Of a DNA stretch of 64,000 nucleotides, positions 44,182-51,092 are shown one piece after another (position 1 is the stretch's first letter; each line of letters opens with the position of its first letter). The DNA is from Ruminococcus sp. GTDB taxonomy: Bacteria; Bacillota_A; Clostridia; Oscillospirales; Ruminococcaceae. The stretch covers positions 76,289 through 140,288 of the forward strand of contig NZ_JAEEMU010000040.1 of assembly GCF_016283395.1 (NCBI RefSeq), written 5' to 3'. The position numbers and the translations under genes are program-made. The notes under the pieces are model-generated. The model was not told the DNA's origin, ran no database searches, and saw only the letters and a list, made by a program, of their open reading frames with translations.

Positions 44182-44210
44182 ATTATAACATACTTTTTTT
44201 GTAATTTCAA
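44182..44210 (-). promoter_or_regulatory. Promoter of the YtxH-like gene
   Basis: Minus strand -35 TTGAAA (44205-44210) and -10 TATAAT (44182-44187), 17-base spacer. The untranslated leader is about 70 bases. Confidence 0.75.
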
Positions 44211-44214
44211 CTCT

Positions 44215-44940
44215 TTACATATTATTTGTTAAAAACATCAAAATTGAAAGGGCTGTTATTGGTGCTGTTTCACAACGCAGTATTCTCTTACCCAGCCAGA
44301 CCTGTGATGCACCGATGTTTACTGCCGATTCCGCTTCTTCCTTGTCAAAACCGCCCTCGCTGCCTATAAACAGTCCCACAGTTTTTGCTCCGTCAAGCTT
44401 TACCTCACCGAAAGAAACTCCGCCTTCTTCCTCATAAAGCAGGATATTTTTGTCAAGCTGCTTCATCATTTCAAGAGCTTCTTTAAGACTTACCATAGGA
44501 GTTACCTCGGGAATGATACCTCTTCCCGACTGTTTTGCAGCTCCCTCGGCTATTTTGTTCAGACGGGGCAGCTTTTTCTTTGTGAAGTCCTTTTCATCGG
44601 GACGTGACACGCATCGCCTTGTAAGCACAGGGACTATCCTCGAAACGCCAAGCTCCACGCTTTTCTGGATTATATATTCCAGCTTGTCAAGCTTTGGGAC
44701 AGCCTGAAACAAGGTCACCTCGATATCGGGCTCTGCTGCGCATATCTGCTTGTCAACAAGGTCGAGATAGACCTCATCGGGGGTGATGCTCCTTATAGTG
44801 CAGTGGTGGTCTATGCCGTTGCAGCAGACCGTCACCTCTTCGCCCACTCTCATTCGCAGCGAACGTCCGATATGGTTAGCATCGCTGCCTGTCAGTACTA
44901 TATTGTTTTCATCAAGTTCATTCGTAAAAAATCTTGGCAT
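44215..44940 (-). CDS. rsmE: 16S rRNA (uracil-1498-N3)-methyltransferase
   Basis: 241 residues of the RsmE SPOUT family. It begins MPRFFTNELDENNIVLTGSD, has HIGRSLRMRVGE, then YIIQKSVELGVSRIVPVLTR, and the trefoil-knot S-adenosylmethionine site GLFIGSEGGFDKEEAE with LGKRILRCETAPITALSI at the end. It is a single gene behind its own promoter. Confidence 0.94.
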   Translation of the reverse strand: MPRFFTNELDENNIVLTGSDANHIGRSLRMRVGEEVTVCCNGIDHHCTIRSITPDEVYLDLVDKQICAAEPDIEVTLFQAVPKLDKLEYIIQKSVELGVSRIVPVLTRRCVSRPDEKDFTKKKLPRLNKIAEGAAKQSGRGIIPEVTPMVSLKEALEMMKQLDKNILLYEEEGGVSFGEVKLDGAKTVGLFIGSEGGFDKEEAESAVNIGASQVWLGKRILRCETAPITALSILMFLTNNM

Positions 44941-44969
44941 ACCGCACCGCCTTTATATTATGTACTCTG

Positions 44970-44998
44970 ATTTTACCACATATCCGAGGATTAGTCAA
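44970..44998 (-). promoter_or_regulatory. Promoter of rsmE
   Basis: Minus strand -35 TTGACT (44993-44998) and -10 TAAAAT (44970-44975), 17-base spacer. Confidence 0.75.
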
Positions 44999-45032
44999 CA
45001 AATCCGTATTTTGTAAAGCAAAATTTGGATTT

Positions 45033-45116
45033 GAGCCGTTAGCTGCGCCGACCCCTACATTTCGGGCGGATGATATCCGCCCCTACAACGTGCTAACGGC
45101 TAATGGCTAACGGCTC
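45033..45116. repeat. Composite repeat E framed by an 11-base inverted repeat
   Basis: GAGCCGTTAGC at the left and GCTAACGGCTC at the right enclose an ACCCCTACA remnant, a palindrome GGGCGGAT/ATCCGCCC followed by CTACA (45064-45087), and heptamers of GGCTAAT type. It resembles a small non-autonomous fold-back element. Confidence 0.75.
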
Positions 45117-45126
45117 AAATAAAATG

Positions 45127-45147
45127 CCCCCGTCTGCTGACAGGGGA
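45127..45147 (-). terminator. Terminator of the VanY-type peptidase gene
   Basis: Stem CCCCTGTC/GACGGGG followed by GCATTTTATTT on the minus strand. The loop is short and the T-run interrupted. Confidence 0.65.
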
Positions 45148-45151
45148 TCAA

Positions 45152-46279
45152 TTATTCTTTATATTCAGATTTGATGCCGAGATACTCCTCAAGGCACTGA
45201 CCGCTGTTATAAAGCTTTGTTGCCAGCTTTGAGCCTACATATCTTATATGCCACGGTTCGTACTGATAGCCTGTATAAGCTTCCTTGCCCTGTGGATAGC
45301 GGATTATAAATCCGTACTCGTGAGCGTGTTCTGCAAGCCATGCAGATTCAGCAGTAGCTCCGAACGCGTCGTCGATAGTATTTACGTCGATAACAAGTCC
45401 TGTCTGATGCTCGGAGTAGCCCGGACGAGCCGAATAGGTATCGGCTGCTTCCTTGCCGTCCTGCTGTACATAGTTGTCGTATATCTTCTCCTGATCGCTG
45501 TATGAACGAAATCCCGAGCCTACATATATTTTCAGTCCCTCTTTAGCGGCATCGCTCGAAAGCTTCTGGAACTGCTCATAAACAAGCGGTTCAAGGTTAG
45601 GCTCGAATGTGGGCGGAAGGCTGTAGCTCTTGTTTGCTATCAAAACTCCCTGTACATAAGTAAGCCCCTCTGTATCATAAACAGGGGGCTCAGGAGCCTC
45701 AGTCTTATTGGACTGAGGCGAAGCTGTATCGTTGTTTGTTGTTCCGTCGCCGCGGACAGTTACCTTTATCATTACTTCCTGCTCAGGATCCTGTGCAGAT
45801 CTGAGAGTAACGTAGCAGGTTCCGGGTGAAACGCCCTTGATATGGCCATAGCCGTCTACTGTTGCAACAGTAGAGTCGCCTGTTGACCAGCGTTCATCAA
45901 CTTCAGATGCACCGTTAGGATACTGCTGTACCATAGGAGTATCTGTCTCGCCGACTTCGATATATACTGAATACTTATCAAGTTTGAAATCGCTCTTATT
46001 TACGGGATCTGCCGCAGTTGTAGTAACTGCTGTGGTGGTTATGGCAGGATCAGTATTTGTAACTACCATAGTAGTTGTTGTAGTTGTTGCCTTGCCTACC
46101 TTGCCTTTTTCATCTTTCTTCGGCTTGCTTGAACACGAATGAGCTATAAGAAGTATGAGCAGCAGCACAAGCAATGCAATGATGAAAAGTGCTGTCAGCT
46201 GTCTTCTTCTCAGAGTCTTACGGGATACTCTTTTACGGGGACGATGTGAATCGTATCTATCGTATCTGTTATTGTCCAT
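45152..46279 (-). CDS. D-alanyl-D-alanine carboxypeptidase, VanY type, with Ig-like domain
   Basis: 375 residues. A basic cytoplasmic start (SHRPRKRVSRKTLRRRQ) leads to one membrane helix (ALFIIALLVLLLILLIAHSC), then a Thr-rich linker, a bacterial Ig-like domain (about 95-177, with WSTGDSTVATVDGYGHIKGV) and the peptidase domain (about 205-360). Zinc ligands are visible in YSEHQTGLVIDV (His 288, Asp 295) and EPWHIRYV (His 344). It trims peptidoglycan stem peptides outside the membrane. A vancomycin-resistance role is not implied. Single gene with its own promoter. Confidence 0.92.
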   Translation of the reverse strand: MDNNRYDRYDSHRPRKRVSRKTLRRRQLTALFIIALLVLLLILLIAHSCSSKPKKDEKGKVGKATTTTTTMVVTNTDPAITTTAVTTTAADPVNKSDFKLDKYSVYIEVGETDTPMVQQYPNGASEVDERWSTGDSTVATVDGYGHIKGVSPGTCYVTLRSAQDPEQEVMIKVTVRGDGTTNNDTASPQSNKTEAPEPPVYDTEGLTYVQGVLIANKSYSLPPTFEPNLEPLVYEQFQKLSSDAAKEGLKIYVGSGFRSYSDQEKIYDNYVQQDGKEAADTYSARPGYSEHQTGLVIDVNTIDDAFGATAESAWLAEHAHEYGFIIRYPQGKEAYTGYQYEPWHIRYVGSKLATKLYNSGQCLEEYLGIKSEYKE

Positions 46280-46346
46280 ATTATAAATCCCTTCCTGTGT
46301 ATATTAGCACGGACTATCTTCATGTCCGCATAAAATTCTTATTAAC

Positions 46347-46375
46347 ATTATAACATAATACTTATGAAATGTCAC
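46347..46375 (-). promoter_or_regulatory. Promoter of the VanY-type gene
   Basis: Minus strand -35 GTGACA (46370-46375) and -10 TATAAT (46347-46352), 17-base spacer. Confidence 0.7.
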
Positions 46376-46471
46376 GCAATTTTACTTCAATTCCGCAATT
46401 TTTTAACAACTTCACATATAACGCCGCTCATTTTTGGCATTTTTAAACAAAGGAGTCCGCAATATAAGCCT

Positions 46472-46587
46472 TTAGCCCTTAGCCGTTAGCTATTAGCCAA
46501 GGTGTCGCCTTCGGCGAATTATTTAAATAATGTGAGCGTAAGCGAACACTTTCGGCTAACAGCTAAGGGCTAAAGGCTAATGGCTAT
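46472..46587. repeat. Heptamer arrays in inverted arrangement around a palindromic core
   Basis: Left array 46472-46499 reads TTAGCCC-TTAGCCG-TTAGCTA-TTAGCCA. Right array 46554-46587 reads GGCTAAC-AGCTAAG-GGCTAAA-GGCTAAT. The two are nearly reverse complements over about 20 bases, so they can form a long stem. The 54-base core has TCGCCTTCGGCGA and the perfect palindrome ATTATTTAAATAAT, bounded by GTGT/ACAC. No gene lies in 46280-46679. Confidence 0.8.
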
Positions 46588-46593
46588 AATGCC

Positions 46594-46622
46594 TTGACAG
46601 TTCGGCTGTGAACGAGTATAAT
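46594..46622 (+). promoter_or_regulatory. Promoter of the solute-binding protein gene
   Basis: Perfect TTGACA (46594-46599) and TATAAT (46617-46622) with a 17-base spacer, starting seven bases after the heptamer element. Confidence 0.9.
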
Positions 46623-46679
46623 ATAAAGTGGTTCATACCGCATAAAAACTAAGATAGCGGTCATGAAAGGAGTAATCAC

Positions 46680-48071
46680 ATGAAAAATTCAAAACGGCTG
46701 ATAGCGGCTATATTTGCCGTCACAGCTGTAATGTCAGCTGCCGTTTCATGCAGCAAAAAGAAAGACGGCAATAAAAAGGAAAAAACTAAAGAAGCTCAGA
46801 CTACCACGGAAACAGCTGCTTCATCTGATGCGCCCGCTGAGGCAATGGAGATATACTGGCTCTCAGACTATGACCTTAACCCTGGTGAAGCCGAGGAAAA
46901 GGCTGTGGCACTTTCGCTGTTCGAGGACGTTTACGGCGGAAAAGTGACCTATCTCCCCACAACTGCCGAGGACAAGTACAATGAGCTTGCTTCACAGATA
47001 AACGCAGGTGCTGCGGTAGATATGTTCCCATACGATGCAGCAGTGTTCCCTGACGGCGTAATGAGAGATCAGTTCGATGCTCTTGACCCGTACTACGAGG
47101 AACTGGGCATGAACGAAAGCGGTCTCTGGGACGAGATGTCGGGTGTTATAGATATGTTCGCATACAAGGGACAGCACTATGTTGTACCATATTCCATTTC
47201 CGATACGTTCCTGCTGACCTACAGCCGAAAGCTCATGCAGTCAGAGGGTATCGAAGATCCTCGCAAGCTCTGGCAGGAAGGCAAATGGGACTGGAACGCA
47301 ATGAAGTCCATGATGGAGAAATTCAAAGCCAATAACCCAAACGCTTACAGATGTGGTATAAACGGCTGGTACGGGCAGGCTGCCTTTGCGTCTACAGGTC
47401 ACAGAGTAGTGGAATTTGACGGCAATACGCTGAAAAACAATATGTACGATCCCGATATAGCTAACGCCGTAAGTCTGACTAACGATATACTGCTCAACGG
47501 CTGGTACAGCACATACTGGCGCGATACCTTCCCTACCGATTTCAACACACTGTTCTATGCTTCAACAGACTGGACTCTGCCGTTATCCAATGCGGCAAAT
47601 CCCGAGGCCGACCTTATGATAGTGCCTTTCCCGAAAGAGCCGAATGCAGACAAGAACTACATCTCCTGCAATTTCGACGCGCGTATGCTGGTAAAAGGCT
47701 CTGACAACGGCAAAGCTGTTGCAACTTATATAAAATGCGAACGCCTTGCGGCTTCCGATGAAAAGATGAAAAAAGCCGCAAAGGAAAAGGCTACCACCGT
47801 TGTAAAGCATCAGTCAGGTGCTTACAAGAGCTTCATTACCGAAGAGCAGTATGACGCTCTTATGGAATATACCGACCTTTCAAAGATGACACCTGTTTTC
47901 GATTACGGATACGGCATGGGCGAGACTATGACAGGCTACGGAATATACACCAACGAAACAAGAGGTGTTATGTACCGCCTTACCGATACCGAAGTCGGAA
48001 AAGACTGGGAAGCTCTCAAAAATACATTCTCCCCCGTCATCGACGAGCAGATAGCACAATACAACAAGTAA
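46680..48071 (+). CDS. Extracellular solute-binding lipoprotein (sugar ABC type)
   Basis: 463 residues. Lipobox VMSAAVSCSKKKDG (cysteine near 24), a charged linker with TTTETAASSD, then a family 1-type binding fold (VALSLFEDVYGGKVTYLPTT, LASQINAGAAVDMFPYDAAV, GQHYVVPYSISDTFLLTYSR, KLWQEGKWDWNAMKSMMEKF). The WDWNAM segment and aromatic residues suit an oligosaccharide. No permease or ATPase gene is near, so it must borrow a distant transporter or act otherwise. It stands next to the GH9 cellulases, which suggests cellodextrins as ligand; that is inference. AAAGGAG precedes the ATG. Confidence 0.88.
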   Translation: MKNSKRLIAAIFAVTAVMSAAVSCSKKKDGNKKEKTKEAQTTTETAASSDAPAEAMEIYWLSDYDLNPGEAEEKAVALSLFEDVYGGKVTYLPTTAEDKYNELASQINAGAAVDMFPYDAAVFPDGVMRDQFDALDPYYEELGMNESGLWDEMSGVIDMFAYKGQHYVVPYSISDTFLLTYSRKLMQSEGIEDPRKLWQEGKWDWNAMKSMMEKFKANNPNAYRCGINGWYGQAAFASTGHRVVEFDGNTLKNNMYDPDIANAVSLTNDILLNGWYSTYWRDTFPTDFNTLFYASTDWTLPLSNAANPEADLMIVPFPKEPNADKNYISCNFDARMLVKGSDNGKAVATYIKCERLAASDEKMKKAAKEKATTVVKHQSGAYKSFITEEQYDALMEYTDLSKMTPVFDYGYGMGETMTGYGIYTNETRGVMYRLTDTEVGKDWEALKNTFSPVIDEQIAQYNK

Positions 48072-48091
48072 TAGCAATATAATGATATTCG

Positions 48092-48120
48092 AGTCCCTGA
48101 TTTCCTCAGGGACTTTTTTT
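48092..48120 (+). terminator. Terminator of the solute-binding protein gene
   Basis: Stem AGTCCCTGA/TCAGGGACT followed by seven or more T. Confidence 0.92.
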
Positions 48121-48324
48121 ATAATAGTATATACATGATATCTTATTTTTATGATAGTAAAATCACACAATAAGCAAACATCTTTTTTATCGAATTCTCC
48201 AAAGTTGCCGCTATTTATGCAGATTTACACAAATTGTTCACAAAACCGACAGTAAAAATGTTATAATAGTAGTGAGGAAGTATGTCTTCTTTAAAAGACG
48301 TATTTATGAGAGGAGTTTTTAACA

Positions 48325-50835
48325 ATGAAGAATTTAAAGAAGTTATCCAAAAGGCTGACTGCTGCGGCAGCATCGGCTGTCATGGCTCTGACCTCCCTTG
48401 GAGTGTCCGTGCCTTCCGTAGCAAGTGCCGAGGATAAAGACTACTACAAAGCTCTGGCAATGTCGCTGTATATGTATGACGCGAACGCCTGCGGAAAGGG
48501 AATTTCCGACGGTCCGCTCACATGGAGAGGCGACTGCCACACCTACGACAGCAGCTGCGCTGTAGGAACTCTCGACGGCTCTGCAAAATCCGTCGTTGAC
48601 CCTGACGGCGACGGAAAAGTTGACCTTTCGGGCGGCTTCCACGACGCAGGTGACCACATCAAGTTCAACCTCACTATCGGTTTCGGTATATCGAGCCTTG
48701 CACTCTCGGATTACCTTAACCCGGGAGTATATGAAAAGGCAGGCTGCAAAGACCACCTTATATACGAGCTGAAATGGGGCTCTGATTACCTAATGAAAAC
48801 AACATTCCTCGACAGTTCGGGAAATGTTGCTGCTATCGCACACGTTGTCGCAGGCGGCAATGACCACGATTTCTGGGGTCCGCCTGAGACTCAGACATAT
48901 GAAAGACCTGCTTACTGGCTGACAGCAGGCAATAACAATTCCGCTGTATGCGGAGAAATGGCTGCTGCTCTGGCAGGTACTGCTTACGTTGTGAAGGAGT
49001 CCGACCCCGATTATGCTGAGAAATGCCTGAAATACGCAAAGGCTATATATGAGTTCGGCAAGAAAAACGTTGGAAATAATACCAGCGGTCTATCCCCATT
49101 CTACGACACCGAAGCTCAGTATCAGGACGAAGAAGCATGGGCAAACGCATGGCTCTGGATAAACGATGCAGCAGACAAGCCTACCCGCGTTCCAAAGGAC
49201 GCAAACTACGGCGACAACCAATACGACGGCTGGATATACTGCTGGAACAAGGTATGGCAGGGATATTCGGCACTTATGTACAAGGCTACAGGTGAACAGG
49301 CTTTCGCCGACGAGCTTCAGGTAGAGCTCAAAAAGCAGGGCGACCTTACAGTAGGCACTTACAACGCTGACGGCTGGGGTGCTTCACGTTACAACTGCGC
49401 TAAGCAGATGGACGCTCTCATTCTTGCAAAGGGCGATCCCGAGGCAAGTTACGCAAAGGCTGCAAAGTATCAGATGGACCACATCCTCGGAGACAACAGC
49501 TTAGGCTATAGTTTCCTCCTCGGATACGGCGACAAGTGGCCTGTTCATATCCACCACCGTGCTGCTAACCCGGGTACGGACAGCACAGGTGCATCAGGAA
49601 ATCCGTCCGCTAAGTACACAGCTTACGGTCTCCTCGTAGGCGGCGATGACAAGAGCGGCTATCAGGATCAGACTGATAAATACCAGTACACAGAGGGTGC
49701 TCTCGACTACAACGGCTGTTTCGCTATCGCCTGCGCAGGTATAGCAAACCTCTATGGCGGCGATGCAACTTCAATGCCTGCACTTGCAAAGAGCGTGAGC
49801 GAGATAAACGCTGATTTCAAGTTCGGTAACAGCACTCCTGCTGTAACAACTACCACAACTACTACCACGGCAACTACGACTGTGGTTACCACGACAGTAA
49901 CAACAGCGGACGTTACTCTTACATATTTCGACAGTCAGAAGTTTGACAGTGTGGCTACATACCCGACAAAGACTGTTTACAATACGGGTGACAGCTTCAC
50001 GCCTGAGGATATCAAGATAAATGTTATCACACGTTATTCTGCTGTACACGCATCAGGCAAGGTAACTTATATCGACCAGAAGGAAACTATCACTTATGGT
50101 GTGCGTCCTGAATATGTAACTCTCGTAAACGCAAACGGACAGGAGTTCAAGGCTACTGAGATGAGTACTATTCCCGCAGGTAAATACACTGCAAAATACC
50201 GCGGAGGTGTCATGGGTACAAATGTCGAGCTTAAAGATGTGGCCTTCGATTACGAGATAACCATTGTCGGAAACAGCGTAACTACCACCACTGCCCCAAC
50301 CACATCTACACCTACAGTGACTACTGCCCTTGATGGCTCTGACTTTGAAATGGACGTCAACCGCGACAAGCTTTACATCGGTCAGACAGCTACGCTTACA
50401 TTCTCAAAGGGCGCAAACCTTATCCCCTTCGGAAAATTTGATTATGATGACAAGATCATCTCATTGACAGAGAATTCCGACGGTTCATTCACTATCAAGG
50501 CTCTGAAATCAGGTCAGACAAAGCTTACTTTCGTTTCTCCTACAGGTCAGAGCAAGTACCTTTGGATAGCTGTAGAAATATATGTTGACCCGGGCGACGC
50601 AAACTGTGACGGTCAGGTTGACCTTTCAGACGTTGTACTCATAATGCAGTCTATGGCTAATCCGAACAAATACGGCGAAAACGGCACAGATCCGACTCAT
50701 ATCACAGAAACAGGTATGGCAAATGCCGATGTTGACCTTTCATCAGAAGGCATAACCGTCAACGATGCTATGGTATTACAGCTTTACTTGCTCCACAGCA
50801 TTGAGAAGATACCTTGTTTCTACACAGGAAAATAA
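48325..50835 (+). CDS. GH9 cellulase with two Ig-like modules and dockerin
   Basis: 836 residues, secreted. Signal peptide to about 35 (cut after VASA). GH9 catalytic domain about 38-490: the base/nucleophile pair in GGFHDAGDHIKFN (Asp 107, Asp 110), HHRAANPG (410-417) and the proton donor in YTEGALDYNG (Glu 457). After a Thr linker comes an Ig-like domain (about 529-652, opening DVTLTYFDSQKFD), a second linker, a further beta-sandwich module (about 672-756) and a dockerin (about 758-830, GDANCDGQVDLSDVVLIM with a weaker second loop NADVDLSSEGITVNDAMVL). It cuts cellulose or beta-glucans outside the cell and docks to a cohesin. A small hairpin (GTCTT/AAGAC) lies in the leader. Confidence 0.94.
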   Translation: MKNLKKLSKRLTAAAASAVMALTSLGVSVPSVASAEDKDYYKALAMSLYMYDANACGKGISDGPLTWRGDCHTYDSSCAVGTLDGSAKSVVDPDGDGKVDLSGGFHDAGDHIKFNLTIGFGISSLALSDYLNPGVYEKAGCKDHLIYELKWGSDYLMKTTFLDSSGNVAAIAHVVAGGNDHDFWGPPETQTYERPAYWLTAGNNNSAVCGEMAAALAGTAYVVKESDPDYAEKCLKYAKAIYEFGKKNVGNNTSGLSPFYDTEAQYQDEEAWANAWLWINDAADKPTRVPKDANYGDNQYDGWIYCWNKVWQGYSALMYKATGEQAFADELQVELKKQGDLTVGTYNADGWGASRYNCAKQMDALILAKGDPEASYAKAAKYQMDHILGDNSLGYSFLLGYGDKWPVHIHHRAANPGTDSTGASGNPSAKYTAYGLLVGGDDKSGYQDQTDKYQYTEGALDYNGCFAIACAGIANLYGGDATSMPALAKSVSEINADFKFGNSTPAVTTTTTTTTATTTVVTTTVTTADVTLTYFDSQKFDSVATYPTKTVYNTGDSFTPEDIKINVITRYSAVHASGKVTYIDQKETITYGVRPEYVTLVNANGQEFKATEMSTIPAGKYTAKYRGGVMGTNVELKDVAFDYEITIVGNSVTTTTAPTTSTPTVTTALDGSDFEMDVNRDKLYIGQTATLTFSKGANLIPFGKFDYDDKIISLTENSDGSFTIKALKSGQTKLTFVSPTGQSKYLWIAVEIYVDPGDANCDGQVDLSDVVLIMQSMANPNKYGENGTDPTHITETGMANADVDLSSEGITVNDAMVLQLYLLHSIEKIPCFYTGK

Positions 50836-50848
50836 AATACCAGTTTCG

Positions 50849-50882
50849 GGAGCAGGATATCGCTATCCTGCTCCTTTCTTTT
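50849..50882 (+). terminator. Terminator of the first GH9 gene
   Basis: Stem GGAGCAGGATA/TATCCTGCTCC followed by TTTCTTTT. Confidence 0.9.
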
Positions 50883-50927
50883 GTCCACCTGCAAATACAT
50901 ATTTTCATCGTGATAATGACCAATTGG

Positions 50928-50948
50928 AGTGCGCAAATTTTGCGCACT
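50928..50948. promoter_or_regulatory. 21-base palindrome between the two GH9 genes
   Basis: AGTGCGCAAA-T-TTTGCGCACT is a perfect inverted repeat about 145 bases before the second GH9 start and about 90 bases before its -10 (TATAAT, 51037-51042). It has no T-run, so an operator is more likely than a terminator. Binding partner unknown. Confidence 0.5.
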
Positions 50949-51092
50949 ATGCCGAATTTGACCACAATTAGCGTGTTTTAATCATATTGTAATACTTTTG
51001 TTACTAATTTGTAACTACTTTTGGAGGCAAACCCTGTATAATGTAACATGAGACATATTATAGGCAAAGACTTATGAAAGAAGTGTGATAAT

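Noticed and set aside
48343..48756. Minus-strand 137-codon frame inside the first GH9 gene
   Set aside because: Antisense to a clear catalytic domain and without independent signals.
49840..49910. Tandem ACN-rich repeats as a possible CRISPR or microsatellite array
   Set aside because: They are in-frame Thr codons of a linker; similar runs occur in other secreted proteins here, and no spacers exist.
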